DNA of 64,000 nucleotides from Gilvimarinus chinensis DSM 19667 (GTDB taxonomy: Bacteria; Pseudomonadota; Gammaproteobacteria; Pseudomonadales; Cellvibrionaceae). Location: positions 1 through 64,000 of the forward strand of contig NZ_KB898712.1 in assembly GCF_000377745.1 (NCBI RefSeq), read 5' to 3'. Made by a program: the position numbers and the translations under genes. The notes beneath the pieces are model-generated. The model was not told the origin of the DNA. It did no database searches and was given only the letters and a program-made list of their open reading frames with translations. Shown here piece by piece: positions 41,838 through 54,836 of this stretch (its first letter is position 1; every line of letters starts with the position of its first letter).

Positions 41838-42173
41838 ATGAAACAACTCTTCTTTTTAATACTAAGCGTTGCCCTATTAATGAAGGTGGGCTGGGTGCCC
41901 AATCCTTTTGTGCCCGAGGCTGAAATCGCTGCAGGCTATGAGGGTGAGGTGGTGCTTTATGCCACCAGCTGGTGTGGCTACTGCAAGAAAACCCGTGAGC
42001 TGTTACGCGACCATGGCATCGCTTACACCGAGTATGACATCGAAAAATCTGTGAAAGGCGAGCGTGACTATAAAGCGCTAGAAGGCCGCGGCGTGCCGCT
42101 GATGGTGATCGATGGAGAGGTGGTGCGAGGCTATGATCCGAAAAAAATTTTAAAGCTTGCAAAAGGGATTTAA
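41838..42173 (+). CDS. Membrane-anchored glutaredoxin-like protein
   Basis: The 111-residue protein has an N-terminal hydrophobic segment (1-20), either a signal anchor or a signal peptide. The glutaredoxin fold has the dithiol site S-W-C46-G-Y-C49-K and the G-V-P-L-M-V-I-D-G cis-Pro loop. Probably a periplasm-facing thiol-disulfide oxidoreductase. AAGGAAAG precedes the ATG. The gene follows the nucleoside-recognition protein. Confidence 0.85.
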   Translation: MKQLFFLILSVALLMKVGWVPNPFVPEAEIAAGYEGEVVLYATSWCGYCKKTRELLRDHGIAYTEYDIEKSVKGERDYKALEGRGVPLMVIDGEVVRGYDPKKILKLAKGI

Positions 42174-42201
42174 AGTTAATCTGTTGACATATTAAAAATA
42201 T

Positions 42202-42256
42202 TTGACATGCTTTGAATTGGTCGCTAACATTCAATGTTAATAATACTTAACATTGA
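42202..42256 (+). promoter_or_regulatory. Promoter and palindromic operator of the XRE module
   Basis: TTGACA at 42202-42207 and TAACAT at 42225-42230 are 17 bases apart, a strong sigma-70 promoter. Immediately downstream, TCAATGTTAA (42231-42240) and TTAACATTGA (42247-42256) form a perfect ten-base inverted repeat with a six-base spacer over the expected start site. The downstream operon ends with an XRE-family DNA-binding protein, a likely autoregulator. Confidence 0.7.
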
Positions 42257-42266
42257 GGGTAAGGTG

Positions 42267-42689
42267 ATGGGCTTTCAAGAAAAATCTGCCTGGGTGATGT
42301 TGGCGACCTTGGTGCTGACCGCTGCACTGTACTTTTACAACGTGTTGTCTCTTTCTACTGCCGATGGTTTGGCGCCGCCGCTGTTGCCGGTACTGTTGGT
42401 GTACACCGTTATATTGGTGGTGATTGCAGTGGTGGGTCATATTGCGGCCGCGCTGATGTCGCCAAAAGAGGCCAATGCCGCACCGGATGAGCGTGAAAAA
42501 CAAATAGCCGACCGCGCAGAGAGTCAGGCCGGGCGGGTAATGGGCTTTTTAATTATGTTATCGCTGGCGGTGTACTTATTTTCCTACAGCGGCCATTTAT
42601 TGTTTTACGGTGTTTTCGCCAGTTTGATTATCGGCCAGGTGGCGGAGTATCTGTTGCAAATCGTTTACTTTCGCACGGCGAGTTTGTAA
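42267..42689 (+). CDS. DUF2178-like four-helix membrane protein
   Basis: The protein has 140 residues from ATG 42267 (GTAAGGTG upstream). There are four hydrophobic helices (about 8-26, 37-60, 90-108, 112-132), with a charged loop P-D-E-R-E-K-Q-I-A-D-R-A after helix 2. This layout is typical of small membrane proteins encoded with an XRE regulator, as here. The stop overlaps the regulator start (TAATG). Function unknown. Confidence 0.7.
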   Translation: MGFQEKSAWVMLATLVLTAALYFYNVLSLSTADGLAPPLLPVLLVYTVILVVIAVVGHIAAALMSPKEANAAPDEREKQIADRAESQAGRVMGFLIMLSLAVYLFSYSGHLLFYGVFASLIIGQVAEYLLQIVYFRTASL

Positions 42690-42904
42690 TGGCGAAAAAG
42701 TTACCCATTGGCAATCGGGTGCGTGAACTGCGCGAAGCCCACGGTGCGATGACGCAGTCCGAGCTGGGTGATGCCGTGGGTGTCACGCGACAGACGGTGG
42801 CAGCGATTGAGCAGCGACGATACTCACCCACCTTAGAGACAGCATTCCGTATCGCTCAAGTTTTTGCGGTGCCCCTGGAAGAGGTGTTTTACTGGCAGGG
42901 TTAG
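42689..42904 (+). CDS. XRE-family transcriptional regulator, YozG-like
   Basis: The 71-residue protein is a single helix-turn-helix domain (V-R-E-L-R-E, M-T-Q-S-E-L-G-D-A-V-G-V-T-R-Q-T-V-A-A-I-E) with the family ending L-E-E-V-F-Y-W. It probably binds the inverted repeat at 42231-42256 and represses its own operon together with the upstream membrane protein. Start and stop overlap by one base with that gene. Confidence 0.9.
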   Translation: MAKKLPIGNRVRELREAHGAMTQSELGDAVGVTRQTVAAIEQRRYSPTLETAFRIAQVFAVPLEEVFYWQG

Positions 42905-43040
42905 AATCGACGCTCTGGGGGACTCTTTTTCTTTGAGAGCGGAGGCTGGTATCGTTTGTCCGTACCAGATTTGACTCCGACAATGATCGGTTCTCTTGAG
43001 TGTCTGAGCGCCCGACGAATAGGTAAACTCGCGTTACGCA

Positions 43041-43907
43041 CTATTCAATATTTTGGATCTGTTCACGCATTTGTTCAATTAACACTTTCAATTCAACCGC
43101 AGCTTGTGTGGTTTCGCTGACGATGGATTTGGACGACAGCGTATTGGCTTCACGGTTGAGCTCTTGCATAAGAAAGTCCAGGCGTCTACCCAGAGAGTTT
43201 TTTTGCTTTAATGTGCGCCGCACTTCTTGAATGTGCGTGTCCAGTCTGTCTAGCTCTTCGTCAACATCGGCCTTTTGCGCGAGCAGCACTACTTCCTGTT
43301 CTAAACGATCCGGGTCTAGCTCAATTTGCAAGGCGCTGATTTTTTCCAGCAGCTTTTCGCGCTGGTTGGCGAGTATTTCAGGTAGGCGCGATCGAACATC
43401 CTTCACTTGCTGGCCAATGGCCTCTAAGCGTTGCTCAATAAACCCGGCGAGTTCTGCACCTTCACGGGTGCGGTGCTCAATGAGCTGGTCGAGCGTCTGT
43501 TCGTAATGGCTAAGGGCATTTCGCAGTAAAGCCTCTTTGTCGGTTTCCTGGGCGGCTTGTACCCCAGGAAAGCGGAGAACCTCAAGAGGATTAATGGGGG
43601 CGCAATTGGGCAGTTGCGCGCTGATTCTTTGGCAGGCGTCGGACAATTGTTTTAAGCGCTCTGCATCCAGGCCGATTTGGCTGCTGCCACTGTGCTCTGG
43701 TAGAAAATGCAGACTGAGCTCGACTTTACCGCGTTGTAGTTTCTTTCGGGTCGTCTCGCGCAGAGCGGTTTCAATTTCGCGGAATTCTTCCGGTAGGCGT
43801 AAATACATTTCCAGATAGCGGTGATTGACGCTGCGCACTTCCCAGATCAGCGTGTAATCAGAATATTTGTGTTCGGTACGGGCAAAGCCGGTCATACTGC
43901 GTGGCAT
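43041..43907 (-). CDS. yicC: YicC-family endoribonuclease
   Basis: The protein has 288 residues from ATG 43907 (AGGAAG upstream). The family starts M-P-R-S-M-T-G-F-A-R and has the N-terminal YicC_N domain (W-E-V-R-S-V-N-H-R-Y-L-E) and C-terminal DUF1732 (E-V-R-R-T-L-K, R-L-D-F-L-M-Q-E-L-N-R-E-A-N-T, S-K-S). It is linked to RNA turnover and lies divergent from rph, as in Pseudomonas and E. coli. Confidence 0.93.
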   Translation of the reverse strand: MPRSMTGFARTEHKYSDYTLIWEVRSVNHRYLEMYLRLPEEFREIETALRETTRKKLQRGKVELSLHFLPEHSGSSQIGLDAERLKQLSDACQRISAQLPNCAPINPLEVLRFPGVQAAQETDKEALLRNALSHYEQTLDQLIEHRTREGAELAGFIEQRLEAIGQQVKDVRSRLPEILANQREKLLEKISALQIELDPDRLEQEVVLLAQKADVDEELDRLDTHIQEVRRTLKQKNSLGRRLDFLMQELNREANTLSSKSIVSETTQAAVELKVLIEQMREQIQNIE

Positions 43908-44014
43908 GGAACTTCCTCTGCTGGCCGCTGGCCTGGTGCGGTGCTTAGACGTTAACATGTGATAGTACCATACACGACGGCGACTTAACGCCGTCCCAAT
44001 ACAGGATTTGAAGT

Positions 44015-44737
44015 ATGCAAAGACCCAGTGGTCGCCTCAGTAATCAGTTGCGTGATATCAAAATAACCCGCAACTTCACTCGTCATGCCGAGGGTTCGGT
44101 GTTGGTCGAGTTTGGTGAGACTAAAGTCATTTGTACCGCGAGCGTTGTGCCGGGTGTGCCGCCATTTTTACGTGGCCAGAACCAGGGTTGGCTTACTGCT
44201 GAGTACGGTATGCTGCCACGCTCTACCGGTACGCGCATGAATCGTGAGGCGGCCCGGGGTAAGCAGGGTGGCCGTACCGTTGAAATCCAGCGCTTGATAG
44301 GCCGTTCTTTACGCGCTGCGGTGGATTTAACCAAGCTGGGTGAAAACACCTTGCACATCGACTGTGACGTTATACAGGCCGACGGTGGAACCCGCACTGC
44401 CTCGATTACCGGTGCCTGGGTTGCAGTAGCCGACGCCATGGCCTGGATGCAGAAGCAGGGTTTGGTAAAAGAAAGTCCGTTGCTGCGCGCAATTGCCTCT
44501 GTGTCTGTGGGTATTTATCAGAGCGAGCCGGTATTGGATTTGGATTACCCAGAGGATTCCAACGCCGATACCGATATGAACGTTGTGATGGCAGACGATG
44601 GCGGCATTATTGAAATTCAGGGTACTGCCGAGGCCGAGCCTTTTACCGAGCAGGAGTTTGCGGCGATGTTAACCCTTGCCAAAGAAGGGATTGCCGAGCT
44701 GAACAAGTTACAGCGCGAAGCGCTGGCAGCGGGATAA
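44015..44737 (+). CDS. rph: Ribonuclease PH
   Basis: The 240-residue phosphorolytic exonuclease trims tRNA 3' ends. The N-terminal [38 protein letters not shown] and [12 protein letters not shown] signatures are all present. Length matches the family. It is followed by a terminator shared with the convergent crc gene. Confidence 0.97.
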   Translation: MQRPSGRLSNQLRDIKITRNFTRHAEGSVLVEFGETKVICTASVVPGVPPFLRGQNQGWLTAEYGMLPRSTGTRMNREAARGKQGGRTVEIQRLIGRSLRAAVDLTKLGENTLHIDCDVIQADGGTRTASITGAWVAVADAMAWMQKQGLVKESPLLRAIASVSVGIYQSEPVLDLDYPEDSNADTDMNVVMADDGGIIEIQGTAEAEPFTEQEFAAMLTLAKEGIAELNKLQREALAAG

Positions 44738-44746
44738 GAGTTAGGG

Positions 44747-44784
44747 GCCGACGGTGAACGCTGTATTCGTTCACCGTCGGCTTT
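44747..44784. terminator. Terminator between rph and crc
   Basis: GCCGACGGTGAACG and CGTTCACCGTCGGC form a perfect 14-bp stem with a seven-base loop, followed by TTT, between convergent genes. Confidence 0.85.
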
Positions 44785-44796
44785 GCCCCCCATGCC

Positions 44797-45567
44797 TTAC
44801 AATTCCATATCGTAATCGACAATCACCGGCAAATGGCTGGAGAACTGGCCGTTTTTGTAAATAGCACCATACTCCACGCGCTGGCCAATCGCGTTGGAGG
44901 CCACTTGGAAGTCGGTACGCCAGCCGGGGCCTGTACCGATTTTTCCGCTGGGCCACCAGCTGTATTCATCCGGGTCGCGAATGGCGCGGCGGAATGCGTC
45001 CACATAGCCAATCTGATTGAACAGTTGGCTCAGCCACTGGCGTTCGTGGGGTAAAAACCCTGATTCACTTTGCAGTGCGTCTGAGTCCGTGACGTCGCGG
45101 GGGGTATGGGCCATTTGCCAATTGCCGCAAAAGATATACTCGCGGCGTTTGCGAGTAATTTTATCCATGTGAGCTTGCAGGTCATCAAAAAACTTAATTT
45201 TCACTTCCTGGGACTCGACTTCCGAGCTGGCGCTGGGGGCGAGTAGCGAGCCAATGCTCATGTGTTCGTAATCCACTTGCAGATAGCGGCCTTCCATATC
45301 TACGCCCGACGAAAAACCAAGCCCAAAGATCAGTGCTTTGGGCTGTTTGCGGGTATAGATGGCCACACCGTTATAGTGCGGTGTTCCAGAGTCGAAGAAA
45401 TACGCGAAGTAGCCTTCCGGGTGAAAAATATCGTCGTCCAGCTCGTATTCGAGTGCACGTAAATCCTGCAGGCAGATAATGTCAGCGTCCTGACTGTCTA
45501 GCCATTCGTACAGGCCACGTTGCGCCGCCTGGAATATGCCATCGACGCTCAGACTGATAACTCTCAT
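44797..45567 (-). CDS. crc: Crc, catabolite repression control protein
   Basis: The 256-residue member of the exonuclease III fold shows Crc features. The N-terminus M-R-V-I-S-L-S-V-D-G-I has Asp9 where ExoIII has the catalytic Asn. The G-D-x-N box is G-N-W-Q at 148-151, and the final S-D-H is S-S-H. R-K-R-R-E-Y-I-F-C-G and W-W-P are shared with Pseudomonas Crc. It should therefore be non-catalytic and act with Hfq to repress translation of catabolic mRNAs. Location between rph and pyrE is as in Pseudomonas. Confidence 0.88.
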   Translation of the reverse strand: MRVISLSVDGIFQAAQRGLYEWLDSQDADIICLQDLRALEYELDDDIFHPEGYFAYFFDSGTPHYNGVAIYTRKQPKALIFGLGFSSGVDMEGRYLQVDYEHMSIGSLLAPSASSEVESQEVKIKFFDDLQAHMDKITRKRREYIFCGNWQMAHTPRDVTDSDALQSESGFLPHERQWLSQLFNQIGYVDAFRRAIRDPDEYSWWPSGKIGTGPGWRTDFQVASNAIGQRVEYGAIYKNGQFSSHLPVIVDYDMEL

Positions 45568-45775
45568 GTTAGCCCCTTAGTTGCGGACTGTGTATGATAC
45601 CCGAGCCGGAAGCGGTTGTGGTATGGGTTGGCAAGAGACCCACGGTTTCGGCGTGATTTTTTAACATTTTTTTATGATTTCTGGTTAAAAAATCGCCTCC
45701 AGAGCGGCAGTGCGCGCCGCGCGCGTTTCATTATAATAGCGCGTTTTGACGAAATCTCTACAAGAAGGCCTCAAT

Positions 45776-46417
45776 ATGAAAGATTATCAGCGTGAGTTTA
45801 TCGAGCTAGCTATTGCCAAAAAGGCGCTCTTATTCGGTGAGTTTACTCTGAAGTCTGGTCGTTCGAGCCCTTATTTCTTTAATGCGGGACGTTTTTTTCA
45901 AAGCGGCCAAGGTTTAGCGGCACTGGGAAGGTTCTATGCCCAGGCGATTGAGGACGCAGGGGTAGAGTTTGATTTGATTTTTGGCCCTGCCTATAAAGGG
46001 ATTCCTTTGGCCAGTGCTACCGCCGTGGCCTTGGCCGAGCATCACAATAAAGATGTGCCTTATTGTTTTAACCGAAAAGAAGCGAAAGATCACGGAGAGG
46101 GCGGTACGCTGGTAGGAGCCCCGCTGCAGGGCCGAGCGCTGATAGTGGATGATGTGATTACCGCCGGTACCGCCGTGCGAGAAGTGATGGAGATTCTGAC
46201 CGCCGCCGGTGCTAAACCTGCGGGGGTAGTGATTGGCTTAGACAGGCAAGAGCGCGGTAAAAGCGAGCTTTCAGCAATCGGTGAGGTGGAGCGCGACTAC
46301 CAGATTCCTGTGGTAAACATTATTACTCTGGGCGATATTATCAGCTATCTTGAGCAACAGGGTGGTTCTGATCGGCTAGAGGCTATTAAAAACTACCGTG
46401 AGAGCTACGGCGTGTAG
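45776..46417 (+). CDS. pyrE: Orotate phosphoribosyltransferase
   Basis: The protein has 213 residues from ATG 45776 (AAGAAGG upstream). It shows [36 protein letters not shown] and the PRPP motif [12 protein letters not shown]. It catalyses orotate plus PRPP to OMP in pyrimidine synthesis. TATAAT at 45732-45737 is a plausible -10. The neighbouring coiled-coil protein gene begins 15 bases downstream. Confidence 0.97.
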   Translation: MKDYQREFIELAIAKKALLFGEFTLKSGRSSPYFFNAGRFFQSGQGLAALGRFYAQAIEDAGVEFDLIFGPAYKGIPLASATAVALAEHHNKDVPYCFNRKEAKDHGEGGTLVGAPLQGRALIVDDVITAGTAVREVMEILTAAGAKPAGVVIGLDRQERGKSELSAIGEVERDYQIPVVNIITLGDIISYLEQQGGSDRLEAIKNYRESYGV

Positions 46418-46432
46418 CGGAGGAAAACACTG

Positions 46433-47050
46433 ATGTTTAAACACTTGAGCGCTAAGGTGCTGGGTTTATGCATGATGCTCAGTTGCGGTCAGATTCTGGC
46501 TGCGGAGGATGAGGTCGACCTGGGTGATGTGCTGTTTCGCTATAAAAGCGATAACGGTAGTTTGATGGTGAATCAAAGTATTCCACCGGATGCAGCGGCG
46601 AAGGGTTACGAAATTATTACCGATACAGGTCGTATCCTAAAAACTGTACCGCCAGCGCCGAAGGGTGAAAACGCCGTAAAGTACGCGGAGAAGCTTCGTC
46701 GAGAAGCTGCTTTGGCAGAGTGGGACACTCATTTAAAGCGGCGTTTTAGCTCGGTTAAAGATATTCAGTCGGCTAAAAAACGGGCTTTGAGTGAGTTACA
46801 GGGCAACGTCAGCCTGCTGCAGTCGAATTTAATCGGCATAGTAGCCCAGTTGGAAGATCAGCAGCGACGTGCGGGCATTATGGAGCGTAATGGCAATGAC
46901 GTATCAGCGGCCATTTTGAAAAATATTGAAAACCTAGAGGTTGAGGCGTACGAACTGCGAAAGTTAATTAAGGCGCGTACGCAAGAGCTGGACGACAAGG
47001 CGGCCAAATATGACCGCGATATCGAGCGATTCAAAGAGATTAGCTCTTAG
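46433..47050 (+). CDS. Exported DUF4124-like coiled-coil protein
   Basis: The 205-residue protein has a signal peptide (cleavage near I-L-A-A). A short N-terminal domain resembling DUF4124 ([18 protein letters not shown]) is followed by a long charged helix (about 80-200) of coiled-coil character. GGAGG precedes the ATG. It is likely co-transcribed with pyrE. Role unknown. Its last four bases overlap the convergent slmA gene. Confidence 0.75.
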   Translation: MFKHLSAKVLGLCMMLSCGQILAAEDEVDLGDVLFRYKSDNGSLMVNQSIPPDAAAKGYEIITDTGRILKTVPPAPKGENAVKYAEKLRREAALAEWDTHLKRRFSSVKDIQSAKKRALSELQGNVSLLQSNLIGIVAQLEDQQRRAGIMERNGNDVSAAILKNIENLEVEAYELRKLIKARTQELDDKAAKYDRDIERFKEISS

Positions 47051-47661
47051 ACGGTACTGATTGTCACCGGTGTCATGAGCCCAGCGGCTATTGTTTGCCA
47101 CTGATCTGCCCAGTACTCGGTGGGTTGCCGTTTAAATTCGCTGCGTACAAACTGGGTGATACGCCCGTCAGCTAGGCATAACAATAAATTGGCCGCTGCA
47201 GAGAGTGGTAAAGTTGGCCGCAGCCCCTCGCGTAACTCCGCTTCGCGTAAAATCTGTTTGATTTGAGTTTCGATTCTCTCAAAAAGTTGAGCAATACGAT
47301 TTCGCAGCCTTCCCGTTTCGCCTGTTAATGCATCACCCGTTAACAGGCGGGTAATCCCTGGGTTGCGCTGAGTGAAACTCAGCAATAAAAACAGGATCTT
47401 TTCACATCGGTCAATCGCCGCCGGCTCTTCACTTAAAATCAGTTTAATGCGCGAGAAAATGGTTTCTTCGACAAACTCAATCAGCCCTTCGAACATTTTT
47501 GACTTGCTGGGAAAGTGGCGGTAAAGCGCAGCTTCCGATACCCCCACCTCTTTGGCGAGGGCCGCTGTGGTGATACGTGCACCGGGGCTGGCTTCTAGCA
47601 TGTGAGCCAGCGCCTCCAGGATCTGCTGGCGACGCGATACTTTTTGGTTCGTTTTGCTCAT
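47047..47661 (-). CDS. slmA: Nucleoid occlusion factor SlmA
   Basis: This 204-residue TetR-family protein is taken from ATG 47661 (AGGAAGAG upstream). The helix-turn-helix ([21 protein letters not shown]) and the following [11 protein letters not shown] are SlmA hallmarks. It binds specific chromosomal sites and blocks FtsZ assembly over the nucleoid. It lies in the pyrE-argB-algC neighbourhood. Confidence 0.92.
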   Translation of the reverse strand: MSKTNQKVSRRQQILEALAHMLEASPGARITTAALAKEVGVSEAALYRHFPSKSKMFEGLIEFVEETIFSRIKLILSEEPAAIDRCEKILFLLLSFTQRNPGITRLLTGDALTGETGRLRNRIAQLFERIETQIKQILREAELREGLRPTLPLSAAANLLLCLADGRITQFVRSEFKRQPTEYWADQWQTIAAGLMTPVTISTV

Positions 47662-47707
47662 AGCGCAAACTCTTCCTGGCAATGTGTCCGATTGATTCGA
47701 GCGATGT

Positions 47708-51161
<3,454 letters not shown>

Positions 51162-51165
<4 letters not shown>

Positions 51166-52382
51166 AGTGCCTTGTCCTTTGTTTTTTTACTTTTTTCCGC
51201 CAGCAAGTCAATCAGTGCGCGCGCTAATTGCGACTTGCTGCGTTTGTCGAGAGTAAGCTCAGTCGTCTCATCAATAAACGTAACGGCATTATCATCGCTA
51301 TTAAAGCCGATGCCCGCGGCACTGACATCGTTGGCGATAATACAATTTACGCCTTTGCGCTCACGTTTGGTTTTCGCGTGGTCCAGTAGTCGTTCGGTCT
51401 CTGCGGCGAAGGCGACGCTGTATACTTTCGGTTGAGCGGCAACCACACTGGCGATAATGTCCGGATTCGCAATCAACTCTAACGTCATGCTTCCATTATT
51501 ATTCTGCTTTTTGATTTTCTGCTCACTGACGCTGGCGGGGCGATAATCGCAGACGGCGGCGGCTGCGATAAAAATATGAGCGTTTGTTGCGGCTGTCAGG
51601 CTCGCATCAAGCATTTGCTCGGCGCTTTCTACTTGATGGAGCTCGACGTTTTCCGGGGCGGTCAAATGACAAGGGCCGCTGATTAAAACGACTTTGGCTC
51701 CGGCCTCTCGCGCCGCTTCGGCCAGCGCATACCCCATTTTTCCGGAGCTGTGATTACTGATATAGCGCACCGGATCCACCGCTTCACGGGTGGGGCCTGC
51801 GGTAATCACAACCGTCTTACCGGTTAAGGTTCCGGCACTGAAAGTGGCCGCTAGGCGCTCGGCCAGCTCGGTAGGCTCGAGCATTCGGCCCAGGCCCACT
51901 TCGCCACAGGCCTGGCTGCCGCTGCCAGGCCCAAAAACACCAATACCGCGCGATTGTAATTGTGAGAGGTTCGCCTGGGTGCTGGCCGAATCCCACATGG
52001 CTTGATTCATGGCGGGGGCTATATAAATAGGTGCACGAGTCGCCAGGCACAAAGTGGTTAGCAGGTCGTCGCCCATGCCTGCATTCAGGCGGGCCAGAAA
52101 ATCGGCACTGGCAGGTGCGATGAGTACGGCGTCGGCCCAGCGCGCGAGTTCAATATGGCCCATGGCGGCCTCGGCAGCCGGGTCCAGCAATGAGGTGTGA
52201 ACCGCCTGGCCCGATAACGCCTGCATGGTCATGGGGGTGATAAATTCACAAGCGGCACGGGTCATGGCGACTTTAACTTCAGCGCCACCATCGCGCAGGC
52301 GGCGTACCAGCTCGGCGGCTTTGTAGGCGGCAATTCCGCCGGTTACCCCAAGCAGTATGCGTTTGTTTTGCAGGGTGCTCAT
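51162..52382 (-). CDS. coaBC: Bifunctional phosphopantothenoylcysteine decarboxylase/synthetase
   Basis: This 406-residue coenzyme A enzyme has an N-terminal flavin decarboxylase (G-V-T-G-G-I-A-A-Y-K, A-P-A-M-N-Q-A-M-W) and a C-terminal synthetase (I-T-A-G-P-T-R-E-A-V-D-P-V-R-Y-I-S-N-H-S-S-G-K-M-G). Both active sites are present. It is divergent from radC. The usual next gene in this cluster, dut, is absent, and algC follows with a four-base overlap. Confidence 0.96.
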
Positions 52383-52545
52383 GCCAAGTGAGTGCTCGCT
52401 TCGTGACTAGACGCCTAAGATAACATTTAACCGAATCCGGATTAAGTCTCAATATGGACCTGGTGGTGAGATTTTTCCTCTTCGCTTGCAAACATCTCGT
52501 GTATGAACTTGACTGAAGTGACCGAAATTGGACAGGGAGGTCTGA

Positions 52546-53220
52546 ATGTCAATTGCACAATGGCCAGTGGGTGAGCGGCCCCGAGAAAAGCTGCTGGAGC
52601 GCGGCGCGGCGGCATTATCCGACGCTGAATTATTGGCCATTTTCCTGCGCACCGGTTGTGCGGGTAAGTCGGCGGTGGACTTGGCCCGTGAATTACTCAG
52701 TGAATTTGGCGGGCTACGGCCATTAATGGAGGCTCCGCGCAATGCTTTCTGCCGGGGCGAGGGTTTGGGTGATGCCAAATTTGCTCAGCTGCAGGCGGTG
52801 TTGGAAATGGCCCGCCGTCATTTGAATGAATCGCTGCAAGTGGGTGATGCACTTACCAGCCCCGATTTGGTCAGGCGGTACTTGGTGGCTCAGTTGCGCC
52901 ATAGCCCCCGTGAAGTCTTTGCGCTGTTGTTGCTGGATAACCAGCATCGATTAATTCGCTACGAACCCTTATTTTATGGCACCTTGGATGGTGCCAGTGT
53001 TTACCCTCGTGAAGTGGTAAAACTGGCATTGGCCAGTAACGCCGCTGCGGTGATTCTCGCTCACAATCATCCCTCCGGTGTGGCTGAACCCAGCCAGGCT
53101 GATCGGCGAATTACCGAGAAATTGGTGTCGGCCCTGGAGCTTGTGGGGGTGCGGGTACTGGATCACATGGTGGTGGGGGATGGCGAAGTTACCTCCTTTG
53201 CGGAGCGTGGATTATTGTAA
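52546..53220 (+). CDS. radC: RadC/JAB1-domain protein
   Basis: The 224-residue protein has an N-terminal helix-hairpin-helix region ([14 protein letters not shown]) and a C-terminal MPN domain with the metal motif H-N-H-P-S-G near 170-175. Historically linked to DNA repair, its true role is unresolved. GGGAGG precedes the ATG. The coaBC-radC-rpmB-rpmG order is conserved in gammaproteobacteria. Confidence 0.95.
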   Translation: MSIAQWPVGERPREKLLERGAAALSDAELLAIFLRTGCAGKSAVDLARELLSEFGGLRPLMEAPRNAFCRGEGLGDAKFAQLQAVLEMARRHLNESLQVGDALTSPDLVRRYLVAQLRHSPREVFALLLLDNQHRLIRYEPLFYGTLDGASVYPREVVKLALASNAAAVILAHNHPSGVAEPSQADRRITEKLVSALELVGVRVLDHMVVGDGEVTSFAERGLL

Positions 53221-53503
53221 TCCACAGCGCCTGAGGATAAAAAATCGGCAAATTCTGGCTAAAAAAGCAACGAAACGTTGCTATTGGCAGGCTCTTTTGG
53301 TATAAAACGCGGCTCTTCGCGGCCGGGTAACCGAGCGATGGCTGAAGTAAAGCCTCCTGAGGGCGAGTCCAGTGTTACGGACCCCGTGTTTCAGGCCGCA
53401 TTGATACACACAGGCTGCATAATGAATCTTGCTCTGGGCCGCTCTGAACGGGGCGTTCGTGGAAGTGGCGCAGCGCGATTAATTTGGTATAAGAGGCAAC
53501 ACC

Positions 53504-53740
53504 ATGTCTAAGGTATGTCAGGTTACCGGCAAGCGTCCCGTAACTGGAAACAATGTATCTCACGCAAAGAACCACACCAAGCGTCGTTTTTTGCCTAATC
53601 TGCACTCTCACCGTTTTTGGGTAGAGGCGGAAAAACGTTTTGTAAAACTGCGCGTATCAGCTAAAGGCATGCGCGTAATCGATAAGCGTGGCATTGAAGC
53701 TGTTTTGGCTGATCTGCGCGCGCGTGGTGAGAAGGTTTAA
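53504..53740 (+). CDS. rpmB: 50S ribosomal protein L28
   Basis: The 78-residue protein begins [20 protein letters not shown] and continues K-R-R-F-L-P-N-L-H, the standard L28 pattern with a single Cys and no zinc-ribbon set. AAGAGG lies before the ATG. The 283-base gap behind it must contain the rpmBG promoter. Confidence 0.98.
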   Translation: MSKVCQVTGKRPVTGNNVSHAKNHTKRRFLPNLHSHRFWVEAEKRFVKLRVSAKGMRVIDKRGIEAVLADLRARGEKV

Positions 53741-53756
53741 TTGAGGAGATAAAGTC

Positions 53757-53912
53757 ATGCGCGAGAAGATTCGTCTGAACTCTAGTGCCGGCACCGGTCA
53801 TTTCTACACGACCGACAAAAATAAGCGCACCATGCCTGAGAAAATGGAGATCAAAAAATTTGATCCCGTTGCTCGTAAGCATGTGATCTACAAAGAAGGC
53901 AAAATCAAGTAA
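53757..53912 (+). CDS. rpmG: 50S ribosomal protein L33
   Basis: A short 51-codon gene 16 bases after rpmB, with GAGGAG before the ATG. It encodes [24 protein letters not shown], then a basic C-terminus ending E-G-K-I-K, the cysteine-free L33 type. It is co-transcribed with rpmB and followed by a terminator. Confidence 0.97.
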   Translation: MREKIRLNSSAGTGHFYTTDKNKRTMPEKMEIKKFDPVARKHVIYKEGKIK

Positions 53913-53931
53913 GTTGGTTTTGACCTCTCGC

Positions 53932-53966
53932 AAAAAAGCCCGGCCAGTAATGGTCGGGCTTTTTTG
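53932..53966 (+). terminator. Terminator after rpmG
   Basis: AAAAAAGCCCGGCC and GGTCGGGCTTTTTT pair (one G-T wobble) around a short loop, 20 bases after rpmG. It can also serve the convergent rpiA. Confidence 0.85.
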
Positions 53967-54021
53967 TTTCTGCCGTCGAGCGGCTGGCCGCTCGATCGCT
54001 TACTTTGGCGAGCTCGAGAGT

Positions 54022-54696
54022 TTACTTTGGGTAGATAGTCTCGACTCCCGCACGGCGGCCCAGCAGTAAAACGTCCGCCCCCTGATGGGCAAATAAGCCG
54101 TTGGCCACCACGCCGGTAATCTGGTTGATTTTCAGCTCCAGATCTTTGGGGTCGATAATCGACAGGTTGTGCACGTCGAGGATGACATTGCCGTTGTCGG
54201 TCACGACGCCTTCACGGTACACCGGGTCGCCGCCCAGTTTTACCAGTTCGCGGGCGACGTAAGAGCGCGCCATGGGAATGACCTCAACCGGTAGCGGAAA
54301 CTCCCCCAGCACTTTGACCCACTTGCTTTCGTCGGCAATACAGACAAACTCGCGAGCGACGGCGCGAACAATTTTTTCGCGGGTCAGCGCGGCGCCGCCA
54401 CCTTTGATCAGCGCCAGCTGGGCGTTGGATTCGTCGGCACCATCGACGTAGGCGACCAACTCGCTCACTTCGTTTAAATCCAGCACAGTAATGCCAAGAG
54501 CTTTAAGTTTACTGGCAGAGGCGTCTGAGCTGGCCACGGCGCCAGCAAAGTCGTCTTTAAGTTCGCCCAGCATATCGATAAAAAAGTTGGCGGTAGAGCC
54601 TGTGCCAATGCCGAGAATGCTGTCTGTTTCCAACTTGGGAGCAATATAGTCGATGGCGGCGCGGGCAACGGCCTGCTTGAGCTGATCCTGATTCAT
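54022..54696 (-). CDS. rpiA: Ribose-5-phosphate isomerase A
   Basis: The protein has 224 residues from ATG 54696 (GAGG upstream). [26 protein letters not shown] and D-E-S-K are the catalytic and binding signatures. It interconverts ribose-5-P and ribulose-5-P. It is divergent from ilvA, as in Pseudomonas and E. coli-like neighbourhoods. Confidence 0.96.
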   Translation of the reverse strand: MNQDQLKQAVARAAIDYIAPKLETDSILGIGTGSTANFFIDMLGELKDDFAGAVASSDASASKLKALGITVLDLNEVSELVAYVDGADESNAQLALIKGGGAALTREKIVRAVAREFVCIADESKWVKVLGEFPLPVEVIPMARSYVARELVKLGGDPVYREGVVTDNGNVILDVHNLSIIDPKDLELKINQITGVVANGLFAHQGADVLLLGRRAGVETIYPK

Positions 54697-54836
54697 GGCG
54701 ACCTCGAGAAGAAAGTGTGCTGCTATTATAAGCGCTGAGCTGCAAATTCGCAGGTATCTGTGCGGCAAGTTCGGGTGTAACCGAAGAGTAAATTGTTTAT
54801 CATGCGGCGACTGACTTTACCGGCCCACGAGTGTTT

